A stretch of 64,000 bases of DNA from Dokdonia sp. (GCA_020630915.1 JAHDIF010000002.1:62001-126000), one strand, 5' to 3'. Shown: positions 44,244-53,270, numbered from the stretch's first letter. The notes: generated by a model from the sequence alone, not told the origin. A program made the numbers and translations.

Positions 44244-45059
44244 TTAAACGGCTACATCATATTCTCTCAATGCATCATTAAGAGAGGTCTTTTTATTAGT
44301 ACTTTCTTTTCGCTTTCCTATGATAAGTGCACAAGGTACGTGATATTCTCCAGCAGCAAATTTCTTAGTATAACTTCCTGGTATTACGACTGATCGCGCA
44401 GGTACGCGTCCTTTCATCTCTATAGGCTCGCCACCCGTAACATCTATAATTTTTGTACTCATAGTAAGCACCACATTTGCACCCAATACGGCTTCTTTTT
44501 CTACATGAACTCCTTCTACTACGATACAACGACTACCTATAAAAGCACCATCTTCTATAATTACAGGAGAGGCTTGTAAAGGTTCTAATACACCTCCTAT
44601 ACCTACACCACCACTAAGATGAACGTTTTTGCCTATCTGCGCGCAACTTCCTACCGTGGCCCACGTATCTACCATAGTGCCTTCATCTACATACGCACCA
44701 ATATTTACATAGCTAGGCATTAAAATAGTGCCACTAGAGATATACGCTCCGTGACGTGCTACTGCATTTGGAACTACGCGTATCCCACGATTTTCGTAAT
44801 CTCTTTTCAATGGAATTTTGTCGTGATATTCGAAAATACCTGCTTCGAGAGTTTCCATTTTTTGGATTGGGAAGTAGAGTACTACCGCTTTTTTAATCCA
44901 TTCATTTACTTGCCATCCATTTTCTGTAGGTTCTGCTACACGCAAGGTGCCCCTATCTAGCATATCAACCACCTCTCGTATGGCATTTATAGTCACTTTA
45001 TTTGTAAGTTGAGAGCGATCCTCCCAAGCATCTTCTATAATGTTTTGTAGTTGTGTCAT
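44244..45059 (-). CDS. dapD: 2,3,4,5-tetrahydropyridine-2,6-dicarboxylate N-succinyltransferase
   Basis: 271 residues, the DapD length. A helical N-terminal domain, then a left-handed beta-helix of hexapeptide repeats (about 100-220), with the family stretch VPNAVARHGAYI and the VNIGAYVDEGTMVDTWATVGSCAQIG segment. It succinylates tetrahydrodipicolinate in the lysine/diaminopimelate pathway, supplying peptidoglycan. A repeat-rich 5' region separates it from its predicted promoter. Confidence 0.95.
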   Translation of the reverse strand: MTQLQNIIEDAWEDRSQLTNKVTINAIREVVDMLDRGTLRVAEPTENGWQVNEWIKKAVVLYFPIQKMETLEAGIFEYHDKIPLKRDYENRGIRVVPNAVARHGAYISSGTILMPSYVNIGAYVDEGTMVDTWATVGSCAQIGKNVHLSGGVGIGGVLEPLQASPVIIEDGAFIGSRCIVVEGVHVEKEAVLGANVVLTMSTKIIDVTGGEPIEMKGRVPARSVVIPGSYTKKFAAGEYHVPCALIIGKRKESTNKKTSLNDALREYDVAV

Positions 45060-45210
45060 AAATTTAATTTCCGCGAAGGCGGAAATCTCATACCCGCAGT
45101 CGCAATTAGTATTGAATTTAACAAGACTTCCGCCTACGCGGAAGTTTTATGAATCACGAAGGCGGAAACCTGCCTGCCTGCAGGCAGGTATCATACCGCA
45201 TTCACAATGG
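45060..45210. repeat. Cluster of GC-rich hairpin repeats in the dapD leader
   Basis: Two perfect hairpins with 8-bp stems: ATTTCCGC-GAAG-GCGGAAAT (45067-45086) and ACTTCCGC-CTAC-GCGGAAGT (45126-45145). A third CGAAGGCGGAAA copy follows, broken by the 16-bp palindrome CCTGCCTGCAGGCAGG near 45173-45188. CGCA-AT-like tails after copies one and three suggest duplicated units. It looks like a REP-type mobile intergenic repeat. The apparent reading frames here (for example 45040-45246) are not genes. Confidence 0.75.
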
Positions 45211-45227
45211 TTCTTCTTTTTGCATTG

Positions 45228-45260
45228 CAAAGATAAAGTTTCATAAAGTGTTTGGGCAAC
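45228..45260 (-). promoter_or_regulatory. Candidate dapD promoter
   Basis: The minus strand reads GTTG, 21 bp, TATCTTTG, close to consensus. It lies upstream of the repeat cluster, so the dapD mRNA leader of about 160 nt would contain the hairpins. Confidence 0.6.
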
Positions 45261-45338
45261 TAGGAGTATTCAAAATATTGGACAAATTATTATAATGTTG
45301 TTACATCTAAAACAATAGTGTTTGCTCACCGTTTTCCG

Positions 45339-45346
45339 TATTTTTG
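45339..45346 (+). promoter_or_regulatory. -7 element TATTTTTG for ruvX
   Basis: Matches TAnnTTTG, 15 bp before the ruvX start codon. A TTTG lies 14 bp upstream, shorter than the usual spacing. Confidence 0.5.
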
Positions 45347-45361
45347 CATCAAATTTTAGAG

Positions 45362-45772
45362 ATGGCTCGCATTATAGCGATAGATTATGGTACTAAACGA
45401 ACAGGCATAGCAGTAACAGACGAGTTACAACTAATAGCCTCAGGTTTGACGACGGTTGCTACAAAAGAATTAATGCCTTTTCTAAAGAAGTATCTAACAG
45501 AGGAAGATGTCGAGATGATGGTGATAGGAGAGCCCAAACGTATGAGCGGAGAGCCTTCTGAAGTAGAGGTGGATATAGTACGCTTTCGCGAAAGCGTAGA
45601 AAAAAAATTCCCCACCTTAAAGATTGTAAGGCAAGATGAGCGTTTTACCTCAAAAATGGCTTTCCAAACAATGATAGATAGTGGAATAGGAAAGAAAAAG
45701 AGACAAAATAAAGCACTGGTAGATCAAATTAGTGCGACCATTATATTACAAGAGTATCTTTACAATACATAA
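45362..45772 (+). CDS. ruvX: Holliday-junction resolvase-like RNase H fold protein RuvX/YqgF
   Basis: 136 residues from ATG 45362 (MARIIAIDYGTKRTG); the frame upstream of it is spurious. RNase H fold with catalytic Asp8 and the IGEPKRMSG, DERFTSKMA and ALVDQISATIILQEYL segments typical of YqgF. YqgF is essential in E. coli, with a role in 16S rRNA 5' processing as well as a proposed resolvase activity. The stop is followed 3 bp later by def, so the two are coupled. Contains palindrome copy 11, read as FRES. Confidence 0.93.
   Translation: MARIIAIDYGTKRTGIAVTDELQLIASGLTTVATKELMPFLKKYLTEEDVEMMVIGEPKRMSGEPSEVEVDIVRFRESVEKKFPTLKIVRQDERFTSKMAFQTMIDSGIGKKKRQNKALVDQISATIILQEYLYNT
45582..45595. repeat. 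14-bp palindrome GCTTTCGCGAAAGC, copy 11 (coding)
   Basis: Exact copy in ruvX, read as Phe-Arg-Glu-Ser. The symmetry extends to 20 bp (45579-45598). Confidence 0.95.
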
Positions 45773-45775
45773 CAA

Positions 45776-46366
45776 ATGATTTTACCCATTGTAGCGTACG
45801 GAGATCCCGTATTAAAGAAAAAAGCAAAAGCAATTACACCTGAGTATCCTAATCTTAAGGAACTTCTTGAAAATATGTATGAGACGATGTATGGGGCAAG
45901 AGGTGTAGGGCTAGCTGCCCCGCAAATAGGATTGCCAATCCGTTTGTTTCTTGTAGATACCGAGCCTTTTGCTGCCGATGAAGGCTTTACAGAAGAAGAG
46001 CAAAAAGAGCTAGGTGCTTTTAAAAAAACGTTTATCAATGCCGAAATTTTAGAAGAAGATGGTGATGAATGGGCATTTTCTGAAGGATGCCTTAGTATAC
46101 CTGGCATTAATGAAGACGTCTTTAGACAGCCTAAGGTTACGATACGTTATCAAGACGAAAATTTTAAGGAGTTTACAGAAACCTACGAAGGATTAATAGC
46201 TCGAGTAATACAGCACGAATACGATCACATAGAAGGGGTACTTTTTACAGATAAATTGTCCAGCTTAAAGAAACGATTAATCAAAGGAAAGCTAGCAAAC
46301 ATATCTAAAGGCAAGTGCAGTGCAGATTATAGAATGCGCTTTCCTGCAATGTCTAAAAAACGATAA
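45776..46366 (+). CDS. def: Peptide deformylase
   Basis: 196 residues. All three family motifs are present: GVGLAAPQ (43-50), EGCLS with metal ligand Cys105 and QHEYDH with His147, Glu148 and His151. It removes the formyl group from the initiator methionine of new proteins. It starts 3 bp after ruvX; the DUF5606 gene follows 94 bp later. Confidence 0.97.
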   Translation: MILPIVAYGDPVLKKKAKAITPEYPNLKELLENMYETMYGARGVGLAAPQIGLPIRLFLVDTEPFAADEGFTEEEQKELGAFKKTFINAEILEEDGDEWAFSEGCLSIPGINEDVFRQPKVTIRYQDENFKEFTETYEGLIARVIQHEYDHIEGVLFTDKLSSLKKRLIKGKLANISKGKCSADYRMRFPAMSKKR

Positions 46367-46460
46367 GTTAAATTTTACATAAGTTATTGATAAGAATCTT
46401 TAATTTATTTTGAAAAGTAAAAGCAGCAATGCATATTTGCTGCCCAATAAAATATAGAGA

Positions 46461-46871
46461 ATGAGTTTAGATAAAGTAATAGCAATTTCTGGAAAACCAG
46501 GTATCTACGCGCTAAAAGCACAAACCCGAGGAGGATTTTTAACAGAATCCCTTTTAGATGGTAAGAAACTATCTGTAGGACTGCGTCATAACGTGAGTGT
46601 CCTTTCTGAGATTGCCATATATACTACCACGGCAGAGATGCCTTTAAGAGAGGTCTTTGAAAAAATTAAAGAAAAGGAAAACGGAGGAGAAGCGATAAGC
46701 CACAAAGCATCTAAAGATGAGTTAGAAGAGTATTTCTTTAACCTTATTCCAGATTACGATGAAGACCGTGTGTATGCCAGCGATATTAAAAAAGTAGTAC
46801 AATGGTACAACATTCTTCAAAGAAAAGGAATGATGGACTTCTCAGAAACCACTAGTGAAGAAGAGGAGTAG
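46461..46871 (+). CDS. DUF5606 protein
   Basis: 136 residues, soluble and acidic at the C terminus (ends EEEE). The start KVIAISGKPGIYALKAQTRGG and the DGKKLSVGLRHNVSVLSEI stretch match DUF5606, a family I know from Bacteroidota only. The SH3-like beta start suggests a nucleic-acid or ribosome role, but none is established. Placed in a translation-associated run (ruvX, def) and followed by a terminator. Confidence 0.82.
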   Translation: MSLDKVIAISGKPGIYALKAQTRGGFLTESLLDGKKLSVGLRHNVSVLSEIAIYTTTAEMPLREVFEKIKEKENGGEAISHKASKDELEEYFFNLIPDYDEDRVYASDIKKVVQWYNILQRKGMMDFSETTSEEEE

Positions 46872-46896
46872 TGCATAACTTTTAATAAAAGATACA

Positions 46897-46928
46897 AGCC
46901 TTTACTCATTGCAGTAAGGGCTTTTTTT
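46897..46928 (+). terminator. Terminator after the DUF5606 gene
   Basis: 10-bp stem AGCCTTTACT / AGTAAGGGCT (one G-T pair) with a 6-nt loop, followed by seven T. Confidence 0.85.
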
Positions 46929-46941
46929 ATTTTTATGCTAT

Positions 46942-47715
46942 ATGAACACAAGACAACAACAACTAGCCGCTTTTGATCGCTTACTTACCATTATGGACGA
47001 ATTACGTGTGGGTTGTCCATGGGATAAAAAGCAAACAATGCAAACGCTCAGACATCTTACTATAGAGGAGACCTATGAGCTGGGCGATGCGATTCTTGAG
47101 AATGATCTAGATGAGGTAAAGAAAGAACTGGGAGATCTCTTGTTACATATTGTCTTTTATGCCAAAATAGGAAGCGAGACCCAAGATTTTGACATTGCAG
47201 ATGTGGCTAATAGCATTAGTGATAAACTTATCTCTCGTCACCCACATATTTATGGAGATATTGACGTGGCAGATGCAAAAGAAGTAGAACGTAACTGGGA
47301 AAAACTCAAACTCAAGGAAGGAAAGAAATCGGTGTTAGAAGGTGTTCCTAATGGGTTGCCAGCAATGGTAAAAGCAAACCGTGTACAAGATAAAGTAGCT
47401 GGTGTAGGTTTTGATTGGGAAGAGCCAGAGCAGGTGTTTGAAAAACTACAAGAAGAGCTAGGTGAACTCCAGCACGAAGTAAATGAAGCCAATCAAGACA
47501 AGATAGAAGCCGAGTTTGGCGATGTGCTATTCTCTATGATTAATTATGCCCGTTTTCTCAAGGTAGACCCAGAAAGCGCTTTAGAACGCACCAATAAAAA
47601 GTTTATCAAGCGTTTTCAATACTTAGAGAGCAAAGCGAAAGAACTTAACAAAGACCTTTCAGATATGACCTTGGCTGAGATGGATGTGTTTTGGGAAGAG
47701 GCGAAGAGGATTTAA
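46942..47715 (+). CDS. mazG: Nucleoside triphosphate pyrophosphohydrolase MazG
   Basis: 257 residues with two MazG domains: N-terminal CPWDKKQT, EETYELGDAI and KKELGDLLLHIVFYA, then a second set with EELGELQHEVNEA and EAEFGDVLFSMINYARFL. The acidic EExxE/ExxD clusters bind Mg. It hydrolyses NTPs and dNTPs to NMP plus PPi, limiting aberrant nucleotides. The start codon is close behind the preceding terminator. Confidence 0.95.
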   Translation: MNTRQQQLAAFDRLLTIMDELRVGCPWDKKQTMQTLRHLTIEETYELGDAILENDLDEVKKELGDLLLHIVFYAKIGSETQDFDIADVANSISDKLISRHPHIYGDIDVADAKEVERNWEKLKLKEGKKSVLEGVPNGLPAMVKANRVQDKVAGVGFDWEEPEQVFEKLQEELGELQHEVNEANQDKIEAEFGDVLFSMINYARFLKVDPESALERTNKKFIKRFQYLESKAKELNKDLSDMTLAEMDVFWEEAKRI

Positions 47716-47756
47716 TAAATTGTTTAGAATCTTTTGAGTCTATTCATATTGAATTC

Positions 47757-48158
47757 CTAATTAAATGTTTTGTTAATTTTCCATTCTGAAACACTTTTAA
47801 TCCTATCTATTTTTAATGACAATTCTGAATTGTAAGATATTCTATCTTTATCGAAGCCAATCCAATTAGGATAATATTTTAGAGTTTGTTTGTAGGTCCA
47901 ATACTCTATGCTCTTTTTGTTTTTTTGTCGCTCAAAGTCTTTATGTTGTATTAGGTTAGTGCGATAGTTTAGAGCGTATCTAAAAGCATTTTCTAACTTG
48001 GGATGACACTTGTCAATTCCCTCGTCTTCCCAAACGATAGCATTAGCTAGAACATTAAAGATAATTTTAGGATTTTCGATACCAGACGAAGTAGGAAGGG
48101 TATTTTTATACTTCTTTAAAGCTGCCTTTATAAAGAATCTTTCTAGTATTTGGCGCAT
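47757..48158 (-). CDS. Hypothetical protein of unknown family
   Basis: 133 residues, Lys/Ile/Asn-rich, no signal peptide or membrane segment. I recognise no domain. The sequence is AT-rich compared with its neighbours, especially its last 40 codons. It begins 15 bp after the stop of the methyltransferase gene and probably shares its transcript. Possibly a recently acquired or fast-evolving gene. Confidence 0.55.
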   Translation of the reverse strand: MRQILERFFIKAALKKYKNTLPTSSGIENPKIIFNVLANAIVWEDEGIDKCHPKLENAFRYALNYRTNLIQHKDFERQKNKKSIEYWTYKQTLKYYPNWIGFDKDRISYNSELSLKIDRIKSVSEWKINKTFN

Positions 48159-48173
48159 CCTCTGTTTTTTGAA

Positions 48174-49784
48174 TTAAGCCCCAAACAAATTAACAGTCAC
48201 TGTTGCCAGTTCTGAGTCGGGAAATTTTCGCGAAAGCGTATCATTTTTACGCAATCCAATCGTATCTAAAACGGCCTCAAATATAGGGGCTTCCACAATA
48301 TATTGATCAGAATATCCATGTGTGGCATTGTAGGCCGTTACAGCACTGCGACCTAAATTTTTGGCAACGACTGCTGGTGGTACAGTATGGAGCTCTATTA
48401 ATAGCAATCCAAACTTTTTTGTATACGGTGCCCACGCTTTAAAATGCTCGGCTAGAGAAGCTTCGACAGCATTATTGGATAGTCGTACACCTTCATAGGC
48501 AAAAGCTCCTGTAGAGGCACTAATATGGGCAAGATCCATAGACGGCTGTTTCCAGATACGGTTATGATCCAAGAAAGAACGTACATTAAGCAAATCGCCC
48601 AGAGCAACACCATAATCTTCTTGTAAGTCTTGTGCCAGTCTATCGGGATCACCAATATCTCCCCATACTACTTTTGCCCAGATATCTGCCTGTATAAGGT
48701 TTGCTTTGGTGATTTTAAGGGCAGCATCATTATAATCTGCTCCTACCAATATTAATGGGTGTTCATCTAAGTGTCTACCACGAAGGGTTTGATGCTCAAT
48801 AACCTCAAATAAGTGTGTGAGAAAAGCACCATTACCGCAACCCATATCCAGTATACCTTTGGGTTGTTGTTCGAGTGGTTTGTTAAAGAGATCTATAATA
48901 ATTTGATCTACGATTTTAAAGTAACTACTATGCGCACCACCACTTCCCCAGACATTCATCGCACGGTCTACGTGGCCTTCTTTATTCCCGTCTCCAGCTT
49001 CTTTTGCAGCGGTGGCATTTCCAAAGATGAGGTCGTCTAGCTTTCTAAGTGTTGGGATATACGATACAGTCACGCCATAGGCACTTGCTCTTTTTGCAAA
49101 AAACAATCCCTTTTCCGTAAAGCGATAGGTGTTTTTAGACTTTTCAAAAATCTCAAAATAGGCGAGTATGTCCAATAAACGCTCAAAGTTTTTAGGGTCT
49201 TCATGAAACTCTTCACTCTTAAAACTGGCTTGCATAAAGTATTTATGGAACATCCCGTTCATTGCTAGGTTTACGAGAGTAGGTCCAAGTATAATGCCTT
49301 CAATATGTTTGAGTATTTGATGTTGCAGGTCCTTTTCTAGTGCTGTCTCTGGTGCAGGAAAATCATAGTTATTTTTAAACTTTGTCACGATAGACTCTAA
49401 GGTTAAAAAGGGCGGAACATCAATTCTTCTATAGTGATAATCTGTAGAGAGGCGTAACAGCTCAACGACGTCTCTATAAGCTTGAAACAAAGGAAAAACA
49501 AAGGCACTTGTCTCATTGGTTTTATAAGTAACCGCGTTGTTTACATTATCTATGTGTTGTTCTAACCAACCTTGTGAGCATAGGGTATGTAGTGCAACAT
49601 TAAGATAGCCCTCATTTGCTTTGAACTTCTTTGTAATATCTTTTAGAGCTACTTTTTTCTTTTCTAAAAGGTAATCGGTCACGCCTTTGCAGTACAATTC
49701 GTAGGCAGATGGAGCGGTGACAATTCCATCTAGATGTCTAAATAAGCTATTACGATACTGTGTGAAATCCTTTTTTGGTGCCAT
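48174..49784 (-). CDS. Large class I SAM-dependent methyltransferase with two N-terminal winged-helix-like regions
   Basis: 536 residues. The SAM-binding motif GILDMGCGNGAFL (about 315) and acidic strand VGADYNDAAL define a Rossmann methyltransferase domain in the C-terminal half. The N-terminal half has two dimerisation/winged-helix-like stretches, one with LKDITKKFKANEGYLNVALHTL (about 45-75) and one with FERLLDILAYFEIFEKSKNTYRFTEKG (about 200-230). Such helices precede the catalytic domain in small-molecule O-methyltransferases and in some polyketide-type methyltransferases. The substrate is unknown and no biosynthetic cluster surrounds it. A degenerate palindrome sits near its 3' end. Confidence 0.75.
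   Translation of the reverse strand: MAPKKDFTQYRNSLFRHLDGIVTAPSAYELYCKGVTDYLLEKKKVALKDITKKFKANEGYLNVALHTLCSQGWLEQHIDNVNNAVTYKTNETSAFVFPLFQAYRDVVELLRLSTDYHYRRIDVPPFLTLESIVTKFKNNYDFPAPETALEKDLQHQILKHIEGIILGPTLVNLAMNGMFHKYFMQASFKSEEFHEDPKNFERLLDILAYFEIFEKSKNTYRFTEKGLFFAKRASAYGVTVSYIPTLRKLDDLIFGNATAAKEAGDGNKEGHVDRAMNVWGSGGAHSSYFKIVDQIIIDLFNKPLEQQPKGILDMGCGNGAFLTHLFEVIEHQTLRGRHLDEHPLILVGADYNDAALKITKANLIQADIWAKVVWGDIGDPDRLAQDLQEDYGVALGDLLNVRSFLDHNRIWKQPSMDLAHISASTGAFAYEGVRLSNNAVEASLAEHFKAWAPYTKKFGLLLIELHTVPPAVVAKNLGRSAVTAYNATHGYSDQYIVEAPIFEAVLDTIGLRKNDTLSRKFPDSELATVTVNLFGA
48224..48237. repeat. Degenerate palindrome copy (coding)
   Basis: 12 of 14 bases match (first two differ), in the 3' part of the methyltransferase gene. 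Confidence 0.7.
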
Positions 49785-49900
49785 AGGTCTGTGTACTAAG
49801 TCTTTTAAAGATACTATTTTTCGTGACTTAGACGAGATAATGGTGACACGCTTTCGCTAACCTTCCTCGTCGGCTGGCAGGAGCACACCAAGAACAAAAA

Positions 49901-50119
49901 CTAATTGCTATCTATAGATTGCAAATATAGTTGCTCCACCTTTTCTCTTGCCCAAGGCGTTTTACGCAGAAACTTGAGACTAGATTTAATAGAAGGGTCT
50001 TTTTTAAAACAGTTTATGTTTACCTGGTAGCTCAACTCTTTAAAGCCGTATTTTTCTACTAAAAATTCTAAAATATCAGCGAGTTTAACGCCGTGTAATG
50101 GGTTGTTGGGTTGACTCAT
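49901..50119 (-). CDS. VF530-family (DUF2132) DNA-binding-like protein
   Basis: 72 residues from ATG 50119 ([13 protein letters not shown]); the longer frame is not supported because the family starts here. [20 protein letters not shown], the [24 protein letters not shown] core and REKVE are the family fingerprint. A small basic helical protein with a VHS-like/histone-like fold; binding partner unestablished. Divergent from pabB. Confidence 0.88.
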   Translation of the reverse strand: MSQPNNPLHGVKLADILEFLVEKYGFKELSYQVNINCFKKDPSIKSSLKFLRKTPWAREKVEQLYLQSIDSN

Positions 50120-50185
50120 GGCGCAAAAGTAAAAAAAGAAACTTGTTTGGAACATAAAAGAGTATATCTGTTTATTTTTACACCT

Positions 50186-51487
50186 GTGACTCGAACGAAA
50201 AAAGAACATATTTATACAGACTTAGATCTCTTAAAATCTAAGTTATTGCAATGGGCACAGCAGTATGATGAGGTAATCTGGCTGGATAGTAATAGCTACG
50301 AGGGTCAAAATTATCCAGAGTATGAAGCTATTCTAGCTGTCGAAGCTTTTACGAGTATCAAAACAGATTATTTTGGGGCTTTTGACAAACTCGAAGAGTA
50401 TCAAAGCACGACTAAAGACTGGATATTTGGATACCTTTCATACGATCTTAAAAATGATGTAGAGCGTCTTCAATCTAAAAATGATGATGGGTTGGACTTT
50501 CCTGATCTACAGTTTTTTCAGCCTAAAAAAGTTTTCTTACTTAAAGGCGGTATACTTACTATGTTATATCTCCCTATGTGCGATGATGAGATAGAAGAAG
50601 ACTATCTCCAAATACAAAATACGTCACCCGAAATTAAAGAGGAGGCTGCCGAATCATTATCTATCAAACTCAAAATCCATAAGGACGCTTACAAGGATAA
50701 AGTAGAGAAAATGCTTTCTCATATTTACAGAGGCGATATTTATGAGGCAAATTTTTGCCAAGAGTTTTTTGCGCATGGCACTATAGATCCCGTGAGGGTT
50801 TACAAAAATCTTAATAACATTAGCAGTCCGCCATTTGCAACCTATATCAAGCTAGATGAGCACTATGTACTATCAGCAACTCCAGAACGGTATCTTAAAA
50901 AGATAGGGGAGAAGGTAGTGAGTTCTCCTATAAAAGGCACAGCGGCTAGAGGAAAGGATGATAAGGAGGATATCGCTTTCGCGAAAGCGTTATCTCAAGA
51001 TCCAAAAGAACGTAGTGAAAATGTCATGATCGTAGATCTCGTCCGAAACGACTTGTCGCGAATAGCCAAAAAGGGAAGTGTGCGAGTAGAAGAGTTGTGC
51101 AAAGTGTATCCTTTTAAACAAGTGCATCAGATGATTTCTACTGTAGCGTGTGACGTGAGTGTGGGCATTTCTCCAGTAGATGTAATACGAGCTACCTTTC
51201 CAATGGGCAGTATGACGGGAGCGCCCAAAGTAAGCGCAATGCAAATTATAGAAGATTTAGAAGAAACCAAACGTGGTTTGTATAGTGGCGCTGTAGGCTA
51301 CTTTACACCAGATGGTGATTTTGATTTTAATGTGATTATAAGAAGCATCTTGTATAATCAACAAGAAGACTACATTTCTTATTCTGTAGGCGGCGCGATT
51401 ACTGCACAATCAGATCCAGATAAAGAGTATGCTGAGTGTTTATTAAAGGCGAAGGCAATGAGAGCTGTTTTGGAAGGGAAATCCTAA
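50186..51487 (+). CDS. pabB: Aminodeoxychorismate synthase component I
   Basis: About 433 residues from GTG 50186 (residue run V-T-R-T-K-K-E-H). The frame extends to TTG 50111, but that overlaps the divergent VF530 start and lacks family resemblance. Chorismate-binding motifs: [33 protein letters not shown] and [15 protein letters not shown]. With PabA it converts chorismate plus glutamine-derived ammonia to aminodeoxychorismate for p-aminobenzoate and folate. Anthranilate synthase component I is the closest alternative. Palindrome copy at 50975 (AFAKA). Confidence 0.88.
   Translation: MTRTKKEHIYTDLDLLKSKLLQWAQQYDEVIWLDSNSYEGQNYPEYEAILAVEAFTSIKTDYFGAFDKLEEYQSTTKDWIFGYLSYDLKNDVERLQSKNDDGLDFPDLQFFQPKKVFLLKGGILTMLYLPMCDDEIEEDYLQIQNTSPEIKEEAAESLSIKLKIHKDAYKDKVEKMLSHIYRGDIYEANFCQEFFAHGTIDPVRVYKNLNNISSPPFATYIKLDEHYVLSATPERYLKKIGEKVVSSPIKGTAARGKDDKEDIAFAKALSQDPKERSENVMIVDLVRNDLSRIAKKGSVRVEELCKVYPFKQVHQMISTVACDVSVGISPVDVIRATFPMGSMTGAPKVSAMQIIEDLEETKRGLYSGAVGYFTPDGDFDFNVIIRSILYNQQEDYISYSVGGAITAQSDPDKEYAECLLKAKAMRAVLEGKS
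50975..50988. repeat. 14-bp palindrome GCTTTCGCGAAAGC, copy 12 (coding)
   Basis: Exact copy inside pabB, read as Ala-Phe-Ala-Lys-Ala. Confidence 0.95.
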
Positions 51488-51497
51488 GAGCTTTTTG

Positions 51498-51505
51498 TAT
51501 TTTTG
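51498..51505 (+). promoter_or_regulatory. -7 element TATTTTTG for ettA
   Basis: Matches TAnnTTTG. The next palindrome copy begins 7 bp downstream, so it would lie at the very start of the ettA leader. Confidence 0.55.
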
Positions 51506-51512
51506 AAGATAT

Positions 51513-51526
51513 GCTTTCGCGAAAGC
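51513..51526. repeat. 14-bp palindrome GCTTTCGCGAAAGC, copy 13 (intergenic, ettA leader)
   Basis: Exact copy 50 bp before the ettA start codon, only 524 bp from copy 12. Confidence 0.95.
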
Positions 51527-51576
51527 AAAATAACAAACATTTCTACCAACAATAAACCAAAGTCTAAAGACTAACT

Positions 51577-53268
51577 ATGAGCGACGACAAGAAAATTATA
51601 TTCTCCATGCAAGGCGTTTCTAAAACGTATCCTGGAGCACAAACACCAGTACTTAAAAAGATATACTTGAGCTTCTTTTACGGGGCTAAAATTGGAATTT
51701 TAGGACTTAACGGATCTGGTAAATCTACTTTAATGAAGATTATTGCTGGGCTGGATACCAATTATCAAGGTGATGTAACATCAGACAAGGAATTTTCTGT
51801 AGGCTATTTAGAGCAAGAACCTAAACTAGACCCAGAAAAAACGGTATTAGAAATTGTAAAAGAAGGCGCTTCAGAAACAGTTGCTATTCTAGATGAGTAC
51901 AATAAGATTAATGATTCATTTGGGCTAGAAGAAGTATATAGCGATGCAGATAAGATGGAGAAGTTAATGGCGCGTCAGGCAGTACTTCAAGATGAGATAG
52001 ATGCTCGTGGTGCTTGGGAGCTAGATACCAAGCTAGAAATCGCTATGGATGCACTACGCACACCTCCTGCAGATCAGAAAGTAGGAGTGCTTTCTGGTGG
52101 AGAGAAACGTCGTGTTGCTCTATGTAGATTACTTTTGCAAGAACCTGATGTACTGCTATTAGATGAGCCTACTAACCACTTAGATGCAGAGTCTGTGCAC
52201 TGGCTAGAACATCATTTAGATCAATATAAAGGAACGGTAATTGCTGTAACACACGATCGCTATTTCTTAGACAACGTAGCGGGATGGATTTTAGAACTCG
52301 ATAGAGGAGAAGGTATTCCTTGGAAAGGAAACTACTCTTCGTGGTTAGATCAGAAGTCTAAACGTATGGCTCAAGAAGGGAAAGCGGCTTCTAAGCGCCA
52401 GAAAACCCTTGAGAGAGAGCTTGATTGGGTGCGTCAAGGAGCAAAAGGACGCCAGACCAAACAGAAGGCACGTCTTAAGAACTACGATAAGCTCATGAGT
52501 CAAGACCAAAAGCAGGTAGATGAGAAGTTAGAAATATACATTCCAAACGGCCCACGTCTAGGAACTAATGTGATTGAAGCGAGTGGGGTAAGTAAGGCTT
52601 TTGGAGATAAGTTATTGTATGAGGATTTAAATTTTAATCTTCCGCAGGCAGGAATTGTGGGAATCATTGGACCTAACGGTGCTGGTAAAACCACCATCTT
52701 TAAAATGATCATGGGTGAAGAAACTCCGGATAAAGGTACCTTTACTGTGGGAGATACTGCGCAACTGGCGTATGTAGATCAGAGCCATAGTAATATAGAC
52801 CTAGAGAAAACTATCTGGCAAAACTTTTCAGATGAGCAAGAGCTGATCTTAATGGGAGGCCGAGAAGTAAACTCTAGAGCCTACCTAAGTCGATTTAACT
52901 TTTCGGGTAGTGAGCAAAACAAAAAAGTAGCAACTCTTTCTGGAGGTGAGCGCAACCGTTTACACCTAGCAATGACCTTGCGAGAAGAAGGAAATGTATT
53001 GTTGCTGGATGAGCCTACAAATGATCTGGACGTAAATACATTAAGAGCCTTAGAAGAAGGGCTTGAAAATTTTGCAGGTTGTGCTGTCGTAATTAGTCAC
53101 GACCGCTGGTTCTTAGATAGAATTTGCACACATATTCTTGCTTTTGAAGGTGACAGTCAAGTGTATTTCTTTGAAGGGAGCTTCTCAGATTATGAGGAGA
53201 ATAAGAAGAAGCGTCTGGGCGGTGATTTAATGCCTAAACGTATCAAATATAAAAAGTTGGTAAGATAA
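51577..53268 (+). CDS. ettA: Energy-dependent translational throttle protein EttA (ABC-F ATPase)
   Basis: 563 residues, two ABC-F ATPase domains. Walker A motifs GLNGSGKST (43-51) and GPNGAGKT in the second half, two LSGGE signatures, and LLDEPTNHLDAES / LLDEPTNDLDVNT Walker B regions. The linker holds the P-site tRNA-interacting motif region (QKARLKNYDKL). The family member EttA gates the ribosome into elongation according to ADP/ATP. Single gene downstream of pabB. Confidence 0.95.
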   Translation: MSDDKKIIFSMQGVSKTYPGAQTPVLKKIYLSFFYGAKIGILGLNGSGKSTLMKIIAGLDTNYQGDVTSDKEFSVGYLEQEPKLDPEKTVLEIVKEGASETVAILDEYNKINDSFGLEEVYSDADKMEKLMARQAVLQDEIDARGAWELDTKLEIAMDALRTPPADQKVGVLSGGEKRRVALCRLLLQEPDVLLLDEPTNHLDAESVHWLEHHLDQYKGTVIAVTHDRYFLDNVAGWILELDRGEGIPWKGNYSSWLDQKSKRMAQEGKAASKRQKTLERELDWVRQGAKGRQTKQKARLKNYDKLMSQDQKQVDEKLEIYIPNGPRLGTNVIEASGVSKAFGDKLLYEDLNFNLPQAGIVGIIGPNGAGKTTIFKMIMGEETPDKGTFTVGDTAQLAYVDQSHSNIDLEKTIWQNFSDEQELILMGGREVNSRAYLSRFNFSGSEQNKKVATLSGGERNRLHLAMTLREEGNVLLLDEPTNDLDVNTLRALEEGLENFAGCAVVISHDRWFLDRICTHILAFEGDSQVYFFEGSFSDYEENKKKRLGGDLMPKRIKYKKLVR

Positions 53269-53270
53269 CT

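Noticed and set aside
45040-45246. 68-residue plus-strand open frame over the dapD repeat cluster
   Set aside because: The frame runs through the hairpin repeats and antisense dapD 5' sequence. Its peptide is the kind typically produced by intergenic repeats.
50111-50185. N-terminal extension of pabB to TTG 50111
   Set aside because: It crosses the start of the divergent VF530 gene and lacks family resemblance. The GTG at 50186 fits the usual PabB length, although it is not proven.
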